A stretch of DNA of 64,000 nt, taken from positions 79,669 to 143,668 of the forward strand of contig NZ_KE383882.1 of assembly GCF_000422585.1 (NCBI RefSeq). The letters are read 5' to 3'. Origin of the DNA: Hugenholtzia roseola DSM 9546 (GTDB lineage: Bacteria > Bacteroidota > Bacteroidia > Cytophagales > Bernardetiaceae). The notes beneath the pieces were generated by a model. It did not search any database and had not been told where the DNA came from. It saw only the letters and a program-made list of their open reading frames with translations. A program made the translations under genes and the position numbers. Shown in pieces: positions 51,496-61,508 of the stretch. The first letter of the stretch is position 1. Every line of letters begins with the position of its first letter.

Positions 51496-52566
51496 TTATC
51501 CTTTGTTGGCAAGCTGTCCGCAGGCAGCGTCAATATCCTTTCCTCTACTACGGCGCACCGTAGCCATCACGCCTTTTTTGACCAAATAAGCCGCAAACGC
51601 ATCTATGCGTGCCTCACTTGGCTTGCGAAATTCGGCTTCGCTGATGGGGTTGTATTCTATGATATTGACGCGACAGGGCGTATGTTTGGTAAAGCGAAAT
51701 AGCTCTTCGGCATCTTTCAAACTATCATTAAAATCATCAAACATGATGTATTCGTAGGTGATGCGATTTTTTGTTTTCTGATAAAAATACATCAAAGCCT
51801 CACGCAAGACCGCTAAATTATTGCTATCATTGATAGGCATGATTTGATTGCGCTTTTCGTCGTTGGCGGCGTGCAGAGAAAGTGCCAAATTAAATTTCAC
51901 CTCGTCGTCGCCCAACTTTTTGATAAATTTTGCGATACCTGCCGTAGAAACAGTAATTCTTTTAGGCGACATATTCAAGCCGTCGGGCGAAGTAAGCATC
52001 TCTATTCCCTTCAAAACGTTTTGGTAATTCATCAGGGGTTCGCCCATGCCCATAAAGACGATATTGCTTAGGGGAAGGTTGAAATGCGCTTCGGCTTGCC
52101 TTTGTATCGCCACAACTTGGTCATAAATTTCGGCGGCATCGATGTTGCGCTTTTTGTCCATGTAGCCCGTAGCGCAGAATTTGCAGGAAAGCGAACAACC
52201 TACCTGTGAGGAAATGCAGGCAGTCATGCGCGGTGGCGCAGGAATTAGCACCCCTTCTACCAAGTGTCCGCCGTCTAATTTAAAGGCAGATTTTATCGTG
52301 CCATCTTCACTTTGTTGTGTTTTGGCTACGGCAAGCGGATAGAAGGCGTAATGTTGTGAAAGCAAATCGCGCAACTTTTGAGAAAGATTGCTCATCTGCT
52401 CGAAGCTATGCGCCGACTTTTGCCAAATCCATTGGTAGATTTGCTTGGCGCGAAAACTCTTTTCGCCTTGTGTTTGTAAAAATTGCGTTAGCTCTGCCAA
52501 ACTTTGTTTGCGAATATCGGGCTTACGTATTTCTTGGGTAGGAATTTGGAGGCGTATGGGCTTCAT
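51496..52566 (-). CDS. rlmN: 23S rRNA/tRNA (adenine-C2) methyltransferase RlmN
   Basis: RlmN is a radical SAM enzyme that methylates A2503 of 23S rRNA and A37 of some tRNAs. The 356-residue product has QVGCSLSCKFCATG with cluster cysteines C124, C128 and C131 (numbered from MKPIRLQ), SNIVFMGMGEPLMNYQNVL, and the C-terminal DIDAACGQL with the second catalytic Cys (about 349). Length fits. Convergent with the L27 operon. Confidence 0.96.
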   Translation of the reverse strand: MKPIRLQIPTQEIRKPDIRKQSLAELTQFLQTQGEKSFRAKQIYQWIWQKSAHSFEQMSNLSQKLRDLLSQHYAFYPLAVAKTQQSEDGTIKSAFKLDGGHLVEGVLIPAPPRMTACISSQVGCSLSCKFCATGYMDKKRNIDAAEIYDQVVAIQRQAEAHFNLPLSNIVFMGMGEPLMNYQNVLKGIEMLTSPDGLNMSPKRITVSTAGIAKFIKKLGDDEVKFNLALSLHAANDEKRNQIMPINDSNNLAVLREALMYFYQKTKNRITYEYIMFDDFNDSLKDAEELFRFTKHTPCRVNIIEYNPISEAEFRKPSEARIDAFAAYLVKKGVMATVRRSRGKDIDAACGQLANKG

Positions 52567-52668
52567 AATCAGGGTTTTGTATCCACTTGCAAAGATACGA
52601 AATTATCAGCGTTTATGAATACAGCCTTATCATTCCGACCAAAAGTCTGTGCAGCGGATATTTTCAAA

Positions 52669-52711
52669 CCCTAAGCCTTGCAGCAAATAAGTCTGCCTAC
52701 GCTTAGGGTTC
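52669..52711 (-). terminator. hairpin after the RidA gene
   Basis: AAACCCTAAGC and GCTTAGGGTT-type arms separated by a long interior (CTTGCAGCAAATAAGTCTGCC), located between rlmN and ridA. Confidence 0.5.
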
Positions 52712-52725
52712 GGACGGGAAAAAAC

Positions 52726-53142
52726 TTATTCCGCTATGGCAATACATTTCAATTCTATCGCAATAGGCGTAGGCAAGGCAGTAATGCCCAAAGTTGTCCT
52801 ACAAGGCTGATTGTCTTTGAAATATTCGGCGTAAAGGCGATTGTAGGTAGGAAAATCGGCTTCCATATTGGTTAGAAAAACGGTAACATCTACCAACTTA
52901 TCCCAACTGCTACCTGCTTCTTCTAAAATCGTCCTAACATTTTCGAAAACAGAGCGGCACTGTGCGGCTATATCATAACTGACCAACTTTCCCTCTGCAT
53001 CATAGACATTACCGGGAATTTCGTTTGTAACTGCCTTGCGCGGTCCTACGCCTGAAAGAAAGAGCAGATTGCCTACTTTACGCGCATGAGGGTATAGCCC
53101 CACAGGTTTGGGAGCTTTGTCGGTATGGGTAATTTCTGCCAT
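52726..53142 (-). CDS. RidA family (YjgF/YER057c/UK114) enamine/imine deaminase
   Basis: The 138-residue product has KPVGLYPHARKVGNLLFLSGVGPR (about 12-35), the quoted family start, and near the end PCRTTLGITALPTPIAIELKC with the substrate Arg. RidA proteins remove reactive enamine intermediates; this one could also be a 2-aminomuconate-type deaminase. The SSB gene lies upstream on the same strand, about 50 bases away. Confidence 0.88.
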   Translation of the reverse strand: MAEITHTDKAPKPVGLYPHARKVGNLLFLSGVGPRKAVTNEIPGNVYDAEGKLVSYDIAAQCRSVFENVRTILEEAGSSWDKLVDVTVFLTNMEADFPTYNRLYAEYFKDNQPCRTTLGITALPTPIAIELKCIAIAE

Positions 53143-53193
53143 CGTGGTATGTCGTAGTTTGTGGTACTTAGATTTGAAAAAGGAAAAAGAGCC

Positions 53194-53697
53194 TTAGAAG
53201 GGCAAATCGTCGATGTTGCCGCCTTCATTGTTTTCCATTTCAGCGTTGTGTGTAGGATTATTCGTCGCGACAGGGGCAGAGGAGGCAGTATAAGCCGCAG
53301 CGGTATTCGTGCGCGTTGGATACTCCTCGTTGGGCGGCGGCACTGCACCCGAACTCTTGCTTCCATCGCCTCTGGTAGAGAGCATGACTAAGTTTTGCGC
53401 CACAATTTCGGTTACATAGTGCGTCTGTCCCTCTTTTTCGTAAGAGCGCGTGGCTAATTTGCCCTCGATGTAAAGCCTATCGCCTTTCTTAACGTATCGC
53501 TCGATGATTTCTGCCAATCCGCGCCAAGCGACAATGCGATGCCATTCGGTCTTTTCTACGGTCTTTCCTTCTCTATCCTGATACGACTCTGTCGTCGCCA
53601 TCGAAAAGGTTGCTACTTTGGTATCGTTGGCAGGGCGTACTTGTGGGTCTTGCCCCAAATTTCCGATTAAAGTTACTTTATTGACTCCAAGTGCCAT
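53194..53697 (-). CDS. ssb: single-stranded DNA-binding protein
   Basis: The 167-residue product starts MALGVNKVTLIGNLGQDPQVR with the OB fold to about 110 (ATFSMATTESYQD, KTEWHRIVAWRGLAEI, GDRLYIEGKLATRSYEK). A Pro, Thr, Asn, Ala-rich linker follows, then the acidic end NIDDLPF used to recruit repair proteins. Typical bacterial SSB. It lies 120 bases before the ECF sigma factor gene stop on the same strand. Confidence 0.96.
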   Translation of the reverse strand: MALGVNKVTLIGNLGQDPQVRPANDTKVATFSMATTESYQDREGKTVEKTEWHRIVAWRGLAEIIERYVKKGDRLYIEGKLATRSYEKEGQTHYVTEIVAQNLVMLSTRGDGSKSSGAVPPPNEEYPTRTNTAAAYTASSAPVATNNPTHNAEMENNEGGNIDDLPF

Positions 53698-53817
53698 AAT
53701 TAAATATGCTTTTTGTGTAAAAGTTAGGAAAAGAATATCTAAGTGTGAATCTAATAAAAAAGTTACGACCCTGCAAATTTTTTTTGAAGTTTCTTTTAAA
53801 AATGGCTACTTTTCTTT

Positions 53818-54378
53818 TCAGAAAGACTGGTTTTTAAAAATTTCTATCACAAACCAAAGCAAACAAAGGTAATCGGCAAGGTGCAAACGCAAGACTTTCA
53901 GGGCTTTTCCTATCTGATTTTCTACCGTCTTGACCGAAATTTGCATCTGCTCGGCTACTTCCTTATAGCTCAACTGCTCGAAGCGATTTAAGACAAAGAC
54001 GGCGCGACACTGCGGCGGCAGCGTATTGATGGCAGCCTGAATTTTGGTATCTAATTCTTGGGTAAGTAGTTCTTTTTCAGAGCTTTGCGCAGAAAGGCTT
54101 TCGCCTAATTCGGTGGCTAAGGTTTCCATAGAAGCCGTAGGCTGCCGCTTTTCTTTGCGAAAGTGGTCGATGGCGGCATTGACGACAGCCCTTTTCAAGT
54201 AGGCTTCGGGCGAAATATCTACTTGCAGGCTTTCCTTTTTTTGCCAAATTTTCATAAAAACTTCCTGTACGATGTCCTCTGCCGTATCTGCATTGCCCAC
54301 AATAGGCAACACAATTTTACACAGACGAGCATACTGCGCCTTAAAAATCGTTTCAAAATCAGTTGAAAATTGGAGCAT
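53818..54378 (-). CDS. RNA polymerase sigma factor, ECF type
   Basis: The 186-residue product has region 2 (YARLCKIVLPIVGNADTAEDIVQEVFMKIWQKKES, in pieces, about 15-51) and region 4 (CRAVFVLNRFEQLSYKEVAEQMQISVKTVENQIGKALKVLR, about 123-164). It lacks a region 3. In Bacteroidota this ECF kind often goes with a FecR anti-sigma and SusC-type transporter; neither is adjacent. The zinc-less anti-sigma-like gene at 47853 is a possible but unsupported partner. Confidence 0.9.
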   Translation of the reverse strand: MLQFSTDFETIFKAQYARLCKIVLPIVGNADTAEDIVQEVFMKIWQKKESLQVDISPEAYLKRAVVNAAIDHFRKEKRQPTASMETLATELGESLSAQSSEKELLTQELDTKIQAAINTLPPQCRAVFVLNRFEQLSYKEVAEQMQISVKTVENQIGKALKVLRLHLADYLCLLWFVIEIFKNQSF

Positions 54379-54495
54379 AGCGTTGGGGTCGGGAAAGCGA
54401 AAAGTAGGGCAAATTTAGCCTTTTTTAGGTAAAAAATCAAACAATGCGCGTGCAGGCGGGGTTTTCTGTTTTTGAAGCCTAAAAAAAATGCTACT

Positions 54496-55815
54496 ATGCC
54501 AAGCCCTCCTCTTTCTATCTGTTGGATACGTCGCGATTTGCGCTTAGAAGACCAAGCTGCCCTTGCTGCTGCCCTGCAAAGTGGCAATCCTGTCTTGCTG
54601 CTTTTTATCTTTGATGCGCAAATTTTAGAAAAACTCCCTGCCCAAGATGCGCGTCTTTCTTTTTTGCATCAGACCCTAAGCCAAATCAAGACCCAACTAC
54701 AAAGTTATGGTTCTGATATTTGGGTAGAAAAGGGCAAACCGCTTGAAGTTTGGAAAAAAATCGTCGCCCAATTCAAGGTAGAAAAGGTCTTTGTCAGCCG
54801 CGACTACGAACCCTACGCCTTAGAGCGCGATAGCCAAATCAAGGACTTTTTACAAACACAAGGCATTGATTTTCAAGATTTTAAAGACCAAGTAATTTTC
54901 GAAAAAAGCGAAATTACAAAAGCGGACGGCTCGCCTTATAGCGTTTTCACGCCTTATAGTAAAGTGTGGAAGGCTGCCCTACACAATCCTGCTCCCGATT
55001 TTCACTTTCAGGAAAAAAATACAGAAAAGTACTTCTCAAATTTTTTGAAGATAGAAAATTTGCCCTTTCCTTCGCTTGCCGAATTGGGATTTATCCCTAC
55101 TGCCCTTTCTTTCCCTACTGCCGAAATTTCGCATCAAACTGTACAGAAATACGACCAAACGCGCGATTTTCCACATCTACCACAAGGAACAAGTAGGCTT
55201 GGGCTGCACCTGCGTTTTGGTACGATAAGTATTCGGCGTTTGGCAAAAGTGGCTTTCGAAACCAATGAAAAGTTTTTGAATGAGCTAATTTGGCGTGAGT
55301 TTTATATGATGATTTTATACCATCATCCCCACACACAATATCGCGCCTTTAAAAAAGAGTACGACCACATTGCTTGGGAAAAAGACGAAGCCAACTTTCA
55401 GGCTTGGTGCGAAGGAAAGACGGGCTACCTGCTCGTAGATGCAGGCATGCGTGAGCTAAATCAGACGGGTTATATGCACAATCGCGTGCGCATGGTTGTG
55501 GCAAGTTTTCTGACCAAACATTTGCTTCTGCCTTGGCAATGGGGCGAGCGTTATTTTGCCGAAAAACTCTTGGATTTCGAGCTTGCCTCTAATTTGGGCG
55601 GTTGGCAATGGGCGGCGGGCTGTGGCTGTGATGCTGCCCCCTATTTTCGTGTTTTCAATCCTTTGGAGCAGCAGAAAAAATTTGACCCCAATTTGGTTTA
55701 TGTTCGAAAATTTGTGCCTGAATGGAATACTGCCGCCTATCCAAAACCGATTGTAGAGCATAAATTCGCACGCGAAAGGGCGATTGAACGCTACAAGGCT
55801 GGTCTGGCGCGATAA
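54496..55815 (+). CDS. cryptochrome/photolyase family protein (class I CPD photolyase-like)
   Basis: Photolyases split UV-made cyclobutane pyrimidine dimers with light and FAD. The 439-residue product, from the ATG at 54496 (MPSPPLSICWIRRDLRLEDQ), has the antenna domain to about 130. The FAD domain carries TSRLGLHLRFGTISIRRL (about 228-245), FLNELIWREFYMMILYHHP, and HNRVRMVVASFLTKHLLLPWQWGERYF with LASNLGGWQWAAGCGCDAAPYFRVFNP in pieces (about 350-392). The tail matches class I photolyases. No light-regulated partner is adjacent. Confidence 0.93.
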   Translation: MPSPPLSICWIRRDLRLEDQAALAAALQSGNPVLLLFIFDAQILEKLPAQDARLSFLHQTLSQIKTQLQSYGSDIWVEKGKPLEVWKKIVAQFKVEKVFVSRDYEPYALERDSQIKDFLQTQGIDFQDFKDQVIFEKSEITKADGSPYSVFTPYSKVWKAALHNPAPDFHFQEKNTEKYFSNFLKIENLPFPSLAELGFIPTALSFPTAEISHQTVQKYDQTRDFPHLPQGTSRLGLHLRFGTISIRRLAKVAFETNEKFLNELIWREFYMMILYHHPHTQYRAFKKEYDHIAWEKDEANFQAWCEGKTGYLLVDAGMRELNQTGYMHNRVRMVVASFLTKHLLLPWQWGERYFAEKLLDFELASNLGGWQWAAGCGCDAAPYFRVFNPLEQQKKFDPNLVYVRKFVPEWNTAAYPKPIVEHKFARERAIERYKAGLAR

Positions 55816-55839
55816 AATTCAACCTTAAAAAGGCTCGAC

Positions 55840-55960
55840 ATTTGTAGGGATAGGGCATTGCCTTATCCGAAGTGAGGTTGAAATAAAAGCATTTTCAGAA
55901 TCAAAAATAGAGTTCAGACCAAATTTTATTTTGCTTCAAATCTAACAACACAAGAGTTTG
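55840..55960. repeat. dispersed intergenic repeat, copy E (inverted)
   Basis: Same modules in reverse: ACATTTGTAGG, palindrome halves GGATAGGGCAT and TGCCTTATCC (55848-55868), then CCAAATTTTATTTTGC and TTCAAATCTAAC. Orientation is opposite to copies A, D and F. Confidence 0.6.
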
Positions 55961-55996
55961 CGCAGAACTTACACAGGACTGCCCAAACGCCCTTTT

Positions 55997-56605
55997 TTAT
56001 TTGTACTGCCCTTTAAATAGTGGCACTTGCAGTGAAAAACCCATCAGTGGCTGCCCTTGTAATTGGTCGGTGTAGGGTTTAATTTTAAAAGAGATATTGT
56101 CATTGATGTCAAAATCGTTGAGGTGGGCGGCAGTAGTTGCCTCGCCTACATTGAGGGCGTACAAGACCAAGAGCATGATGATATAAAAATCGCGATTTCG
56201 GCGGAAAGTGTCGCGGCTACGCAAAAGTTGGTCGGAAGTGCGTCCTTCTAAAAGTGGCGAAAGTTGGGTATTGGGGTTGTCGTCTTCTAAGGCGAGGTAG
56301 CCTTCGCGAAAACGTCGATATTCGCCATGCGTACTCAAAACCAGATAGCCCAAAGTAGTGCCAATGCCGTAGATAACAGGAACTTTTACCGCCCAACCGC
56401 GCCCGTTGTAGTATTGTCCCAAGCCGGGTAGGGCAGCCGAAAGCAGGGCAGCGCGAGCAGGCTTCGAGAGTTTGAGTTTGGGCTTTTCTATCTGTAAGGC
56501 ACTATCCAAAACCGTTTCGCTTTGTTGGGCAAAAAGGGTAGCAGGAATAAAGAGCAGCAGGCTAAAAAGCCAACAGGTACGCAGGAGAGAAGAAAGTGGA
56601 AGCAT
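55997..56605 (-). CDS. DUF5683 domain protein, secreted/outer-membrane
   Basis: From the ATG at 56605 (MLPLSSLLRTCWLFSLLL) the 202-residue protein has a signal peptide cleaved near residue 28 (TLFA-QQ). PARAALLSAALPGLGQYYNGRGWAVKVPVIYG (about 47-78) is the DUF5683 core; a membrane helix (about 80-95) and a charged part follow. DUF5683 occurs in Bacteroidota surface proteins of unknown role. It is divergent from rpsO. Confidence 0.8.
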   Translation of the reverse strand: MLPLSSLLRTCWLFSLLLFIPATLFAQQSETVLDSALQIEKPKLKLSKPARAALLSAALPGLGQYYNGRGWAVKVPVIYGIGTTLGYLVLSTHGEYRRFREGYLALEDDNPNTQLSPLLEGRTSDQLLRSRDTFRRNRDFYIIMLLVLYALNVGEATTAAHLNDFDINDNISFKIKPYTDQLQGQPLMGFSLQVPLFKGQYK

Positions 56606-56956
56606 AGCTTTAAAGTCGCTTAGAAAAGGCTTTGGGTTTTGAGTTTGCAAAAGAACGAAAAAAAGTGCAAAAAATCGTGCTTGCCCTTGTTTTTGTCTGT
56701 TTTCTAAAACTTTTTAACAGTTTGGCAGCCGCTCTGAGGCTATCTTTTTCAGAATCATAGCCCCAAAAGGCATGCGATTTTGTCATCTACCAAAAAAATA
56801 CTACCTTTGCGCTCTATTTGCTTTCCACCTTCTTTATTCTTCAATAGGCAATTTTCATAGGCGTATGGGCTGGTGCAAGATAATGGCTCCTGATAGAAGG
56901 AAAGCAGTTTCGAGCATAGCTATCTGCACAGGCGCATCACCCCAACTTTCCTCACA
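56606..56956. other. divergent region and rpsO leader
   Basis: Holds the rpsO promoter (56779-56809) and a leader of about 140 bases before the rpsO ATG, a candidate for autoregulation by S15. The rest, up to the DUF5683 gene, is A/T-rich. Confidence 0.5.
56779..56809 (+). promoter_or_regulatory. Bacteroidota-type promoter of rpsO
   Basis: TTTG (56779-56782), 19-base spacer, TACCTTTG (56802-56809). The rpsO ATG is about 148 bases downstream, unusually far. Confidence 0.7.
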
Positions 56957-57244
56957 ATGGCAAGAACAGCATATCTTCCTCCCGTCAAGAAGCAAGAAAT
57001 CTTCGAAAAAGACGGCTTTCAAAAGTCTAAAAATGATACAGGTTCGGCAGAATCGCAAATCGCGCTTTTCACCTACCGCATCAACCACCTAACGCAACAC
57101 CTCAAAATCAACCGCAAAGACCACGCTACACGCTTGGGCTTGCTCAAATTAGTAGGAAAGCGTCGTCGCCTTTTAGATTATCTAATCAAGACCGACATCG
57201 AGCGTTATCGCGCCATCATCAAGGCATTAGGTATTCGTAAGTAA
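56957..57244 (+). CDS. rpsO: 30S ribosomal protein S15
   Basis: The 95-residue product contains [22 protein letters not shown] (about 29-50), [23 protein letters not shown] and [13 protein letters not shown], all S15 features. It starts [14 protein letters not shown]. The PNPase gene follows, as in many bacteria, but a strong terminator at 57261-57297 separates the two. Confidence 0.97.
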   Translation: MARTAYLPPVKKQEIFEKDGFQKSKNDTGSAESQIALFTYRINHLTQHLKINRKDHATRLGLLKLVGKRRRLLDYLIKTDIERYRAIIKALGIRK

Positions 57245-57260
57245 GCCTTTTGCTACTTCT

Positions 57261-57297
57261 AAAACCTATAAAACTTCTATGTTTTATAGGTTTTTTT
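57261..57297 (+). terminator. intrinsic terminator after rpsO
   Basis: AAAACCTATAAAAC and GTTTTATAGGTT arms with TTCTAT loop, followed by a T-run of seven. Confidence 0.9.
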
Positions 57298-57418
57298 GGC
57301 TTCTTTCTACAAAGAAGGGAGGGAAAATGACGGCTTTATTTATTTTTTTGCCTATCTTTCAGGCTAAATAACGGCTCTTGCCGCTATTTGCCATTTATCT
57401 TCATAGACTCGTAATTTC

Positions 57419-59650
57419 ATGCAATCTCATTCACACATTCCTACGCCTATCGTAGAGGAAATTTCGCTTCCTGATGGCAGAATCATTACCCTCGAAACGG
57501 GCAAACTCGCCAAGCAAGCTGATGGTGCTATCGTGCTTCGATTAGGCAAGACCATGCTTTTGGCTACAGCAGTGGCGAACAAAGACCTTCGCGAAGACCA
57601 AGACTTTTTCCCGCTTTCGGTAGATTATCAAGAAAAATTCGCCTCCGCAGGGCGTATTCCAGGCGGCTTTCTCAAACGCGAAGGACGGCTTTCTGAACAA
57701 GAAATCCTTATCTCGCGCTTGGTAGATAGAGCCTTGCGCCCACTTTTTCCCGACGATTTCCTTTGTGAAACCCAAATCCTGATAACGCTTATCTCCTCCG
57801 ACAAGGACACCCCTGCTGACGCTTTGGCAGGTTTGGCGGCTTCCGCAGCGTTGGCGGTTTCGAATATTCCCTTTCCCGACCCTATTTCGGAAGTGCGCGT
57901 AATTCAAGATGCAAAAGGCGACTATCTCGTCAATCCGAACCTAAGCCAGATGGAAGGCGCACGCCTCGACCTTATCGTAGCCGCTACCGAAGAAAATATT
58001 ATGATGGTAGAAGGTGAAAGTAAGGAAGTTTCCGAAACCGAACTTTTAGAGGCTCTAAAAGTGGTACATCAGGCAATTCAGGTGCAGTGCAGAGCGCAAA
58101 AGGCATTAGCACAAAAAGTAGGCAAGCAAACGCGCGAATACGCCAAGCCCAACGAAGATTTAGACCTGCGCCAACAGCTTTTCGACGCTTACTATGATAG
58201 CATCTATCAGATGCACAAAGAAGGCATCAATCGCAAGAAAGATGAACGCAGCAGCACCTTCAAAGCCATCAAGGAATCGTACATAGCTTCGCTCCCCGAA
58301 GACCATAGCGTAAATCTGAAATTGGTATCGAAATATTTTGGCGAAATCAATAAAAAGGCGGCTCGCAACTTGGTCTTAAACGAAGGCTTGCGCCTCGACG
58401 GACGCAACACACGCCAAATTCGCCCAATTTGGTCGGAAGTAGATTATTTGCCCGCAGCGCATGGCTCTGCCGTCTTTACAAGGGGCGAAACGCAGTCGCT
58501 CACTACCGTTACGTTGGGTACAAAATTAGATGAGCAGCTCCTCGATAGTGCTACCCAAACCAGCACCAGCAAGTTTATGCTGCACTACAATTTCCCGCCT
58601 TTTTCCACAGGTGAAGCCAAGCCAATTCGCGGCGTAGGCAGACGCGAAGTAGGACACGGCAACTTAGCACATCGCGCCCTCAAACAAGTATTGCCTGCTG
58701 AAAGCGAAAACCCCTACACCATTCGTGTAGTGTCGGATATTTTAGAATCTAACGGCTCTTCTTCTATGGCTACGGTCTGTGCAGGCTCTTTGGCACTCAT
58801 GGACGCAGGCGTACCCGTCAAAGCCGCCGTATCAGGGATTGCTATGGGTATGATTTCAGACCCCGAAACGAAAAAATATGCCATCTTGTCCGACATCTTA
58901 GGCGACGAAGACCACTTAGGCGACATGGACTTCAAAATCACAGGTACGGCACAAGGCATTACGGCTTGTCAGATGGACATCAAAGTAGATGGGCTTTCCT
59001 ATGAAGTCTTGAATGAGGCTCTTTTGCAAGCCAAAGAAGGCAGATTGCATATCTTGGGTGAAATGAACAAGACCCTCGAAGAGCCTCGTACTGACTTGAA
59101 AGACCATGCCCCTCGCTCTGCCAAATTCGACGTGCCACGCGATATGATTGGTGCAATTATCGGACAAGGCGGCAAAGTAATTCAAGAGATTCAGCGCGAA
59201 ACGGCTACTACTATCGTTATCGAGGAAATAGATGGCAAAGGCGTAGTGTCTATCTTTTCGGTTAATAAAGACGGCTTGCAACGTGCCTATGAAACCGTAC
59301 AGGAGATTATTTCCGAACCCGAAATTGGCAAAGTCTATCAAGGTAAGGTCAAAGGCATTACCGAATTTGGCGCATTTGTAGAATTTATGCGCGGAAAAGA
59401 AGGCTTGCTTCATATTTCCGAAATCTCTTGGGAGCGTATCGCCTCGATGGAAGGCATCTTCAAAGAAGGCGAAATCTTGGAAGTCAAGCTCATTGAAGTA
59501 GATGAACGCACAGGCAAATTCCGTCTTTCGCGCAAAGCCCTTCTGGAAAAGCCCGAAGGTTATGTAGAAAGACCGCGCACGCCACAAACAGGAAGTCGTG
59601 ATGCAGGTAGAAGACAAGGCGGCGGCGGCAATTTCAACCGCAGACGCTAA
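57419..59650 (+). CDS. pnp: polyribonucleotide nucleotidyltransferase (PNPase)
   Basis: PNPase degrades RNA 3' to 5' with phosphate. The 743-residue product has two RNase PH-like halves (second ends near 550: [55 protein letters not shown]), a KH domain (about 565-625, [15 protein letters not shown]) and S1 (about 630-700, [20 protein letters not shown]). A Gly/Arg-rich tail follows. Start [20 protein letters not shown] is consistent with family length. Confidence 0.97.
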   Translation: MQSHSHIPTPIVEEISLPDGRIITLETGKLAKQADGAIVLRLGKTMLLATAVANKDLREDQDFFPLSVDYQEKFASAGRIPGGFLKREGRLSEQEILISRLVDRALRPLFPDDFLCETQILITLISSDKDTPADALAGLAASAALAVSNIPFPDPISEVRVIQDAKGDYLVNPNLSQMEGARLDLIVAATEENIMMVEGESKEVSETELLEALKVVHQAIQVQCRAQKALAQKVGKQTREYAKPNEDLDLRQQLFDAYYDSIYQMHKEGINRKKDERSSTFKAIKESYIASLPEDHSVNLKLVSKYFGEINKKAARNLVLNEGLRLDGRNTRQIRPIWSEVDYLPAAHGSAVFTRGETQSLTTVTLGTKLDEQLLDSATQTSTSKFMLHYNFPPFSTGEAKPIRGVGRREVGHGNLAHRALKQVLPAESENPYTIRVVSDILESNGSSSMATVCAGSLALMDAGVPVKAAVSGIAMGMISDPETKKYAILSDILGDEDHLGDMDFKITGTAQGITACQMDIKVDGLSYEVLNEALLQAKEGRLHILGEMNKTLEEPRTDLKDHAPRSAKFDVPRDMIGAIIGQGGKVIQEIQRETATTIVIEEIDGKGVVSIFSVNKDGLQRAYETVQEIISEPEIGKVYQGKVKGITEFGAFVEFMRGKEGLLHISEISWERIASMEGIFKEGEILEVKLIEVDERTGKFRLSRKALLEKPEGYVERPRTPQTGSRDAGRRQGGGGNFNRRR

Positions 59651-60075
59651 TCAAGACCGCGCAGAAGTCGGCTCGCTCACGCCCTTGGTGAGCGCAGACG
59701 CTGGCTAAATCCGCAAAAGGGCAAAGGTTTTTGTTTTTTTAAGAAAAACGGTTTTAAAAAAGAGACCCTCTGTCTTTTTTTGTAACCTTTGCACCCTTTT
59801 TTCAGTATTGAAAGGAGAAAAGCAAGAAAAAAGAGTAGGCTCTCGATGCCTATCTTTTTTCCTTCTTTTTTTTAAAGTGCTTGCGCCGATTCGGACTTGA
59901 CAAGCCTTATACGTAAAAACACGTCTGCCCCAAATAGAAACTTATCACCATCTTTACACACTTAGCATAAAATTTGCGGTATAACCCCTTGTCTTTTTAT
60001 TTTGCCCCTTTCCCACTCTTTTTTCAACTCCGTCCTTTCCAAATTGTCCTTTCAAAATCGTAAAAAATTGTTTAG
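59651..60075. other. intergenic region between pnp and rpoD
   Basis: About 425 bases. Just after pnp, a hairpin CGCTCAC/GTGAGCG (59674-59695) is followed only later by T-runs. The A/T-rich remainder has a near -7 box (TAAAATTTG, 59968-59976; one base too long) before rpoD. No gene. Confidence 0.45.
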
Positions 60076-60939
60076 ATGAGACAGCTCAAAATTAGCAAAC
60101 AGATAACCAATCGCGAAAGCCAATCGCTCGATAAATACTTACAAGAAATTGGCAAGGTAGATTTGCTCTCGCCCGATGAAGAAGTCGAGCTTGCCAAACG
60201 CATACGCGAAGGCGACCAAGTAGCCTTAGAAAAACTCACCAAAGCCAATTTGCGCTTCGTCGTTTCTGTTGCTAAACAGTACCAAAATCAGGGACTCTCT
60301 TTGGGCGACCTCATCAACGAAGGCAACTTAGGGCTTATCAAGGCTGCCCAACGCTTTGACGAAACGCGCGGTTTCAAATTTATCTCTTATGCCGTTTGGT
60401 GGATTCGTCAGTCTATCTTGCAGGCACTTGCCGAGCAGTCGCGTATTGTGCGCCTGCCGCTCAATCGCGTAGGCTCTTTAAACAAGATTTCGAAAACTTT
60501 TTCCGAATTAGAGCAACGCTATGAACGCGAACCTTCGCCCGAAGAATTGGCGGAAGCCTTAGAGATTACGGCTGCCGAAGTAATAGATACGCTCAAAATT
60601 TCTGGCAGACACGTATCGATGGACGCACCCTTTGTGCAAGGCGAAGACAACACACTTTTAGACGTTTTAGAAAATAATTTAGAAGAAAAACCTGATTCAG
60701 GTTTAATGAACGATTCACTTCGTCGTGAGGTGCAGCGTGCGCTTTCTACCCTTACGCCACGCGAAGCCGACGTAATTACCTATTATTTCGGTTTGAACGG
60801 CGAACACCCCATGACACTTGAAGAAATTGGGGAAAAGTTCAATCTCACGCGCGAAAGGGTACGCCAAATCAAGGAGAAAGCCATCAGACGTTTGCGCCAC
60901 ACTTCGCGCAGCAAGGCTTTGAAGCCTTATTTAGGATAA
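60076..60939 (+). CDS. rpoD: primary RNA polymerase sigma factor (RpoD/SigA family)
   Basis: The 287-residue product is the short housekeeping sigma typical of Bacteroidota. Region 1.2 begins [32 protein letters not shown], and region 2 is [55 protein letters not shown] in parts (about 58-119). Region 3 and region 4 follow ([45 protein letters not shown]). It lacks region 1.1. It recognises the TAnnTTTG promoters seen in this window. Confidence 0.96.
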   Translation: MRQLKISKQITNRESQSLDKYLQEIGKVDLLSPDEEVELAKRIREGDQVALEKLTKANLRFVVSVAKQYQNQGLSLGDLINEGNLGLIKAAQRFDETRGFKFISYAVWWIRQSILQALAEQSRIVRLPLNRVGSLNKISKTFSELEQRYEREPSPEELAEALEITAAEVIDTLKISGRHVSMDAPFVQGEDNTLLDVLENNLEEKPDSGLMNDSLRREVQRALSTLTPREADVITYYFGLNGEHPMTLEEIGEKFNLTRERVRQIKEKAIRRLRHTSRSKALKPYLG

Positions 60940-60978
60940 CTTTAATATTCTAAAATTGTACTAAAATGTCGTTTATCC

Positions 60979-61018
60979 AAACGTTCCACTTTTTTTAAGT
61001 AGAACGTTTCTCTTTTTT
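60979..61018 (+). terminator. intrinsic terminator after rpoD
   Basis: AAACGTTC and GAACGTTT arms around CACTTTTTTTAAGTA, then CTCTTTTTT. Confidence 0.75.
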
Positions 61019-61039
61019 ATAGCCTTCTAAAAGTTTTTT

Positions 61040-61459
61040 ATGAAAATACAAATCCAACGCCGCAACGAGGCTTTTTTGATGGAAGCGCGAAATGAAAACG
61101 GCAACACGCTTTTGATGGACAATGCTGCCGCTTATGCTACCCCAAATCAGGCGCAAGGACTTAGCCCTATGCAGCTCCTATTGGCTGCCATTGGCGGCTG
61201 TAGCACCATCGATATCATCTCTATTTTAGAAAAACAGCGGCAGCCCTTAGTAGATATTCAAATTGAAATTGAGGGCGCAAGGGCTGATACAATTCCAAAA
61301 GTTTTCGAAAAGATAAATCTGCACTATACCCTTTTTGGCAATTTAGACCCCGAAAAGGTGCGAAAAGCCATCGAGCTTTCTTTGGAAAAGTATTGCTCGG
61401 TTTCTAAAATGTTGGAAAAGACCGCAGAAATTGCCTATTCTTTTAGTATCAAAAACTAA
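61040..61459 (+). CDS. OsmC family protein
   Basis: OsmC/Ohr proteins reduce organic peroxides with two cysteines. The 139-residue product has SPMQLLLAAIGGCSTIDIISILEKQRQ (about 40-66) with the first Cys, and KYCSVSKMLEKTAEI (about 118-132) with the second. The spacing agrees with OsmC-like proteins. It starts MKIQIQRRNEAFLME. It precedes the sulfhydrylase gene by 49 bases. Confidence 0.92.
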   Translation: MKIQIQRRNEAFLMEARNENGNTLLMDNAAAYATPNQAQGLSPMQLLLAAIGGCSTIDIISILEKQRQPLVDIQIEIEGARADTIPKVFEKINLHYTLFGNLDPEKVRKAIELSLEKYCSVSKMLEKTAEIAYSFSIKN

Positions 61460-61508
61460 AAGTCATTTCAAAACCTGACCTATTCACCCAAAACCTCGAT
61501 GCAGTTCT

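Noticed and set aside
51271-51589. two plus-strand frames after rpmA
   Set aside because: They have low-complexity composition, cover a worn repeat copy and run into the rlmN end.
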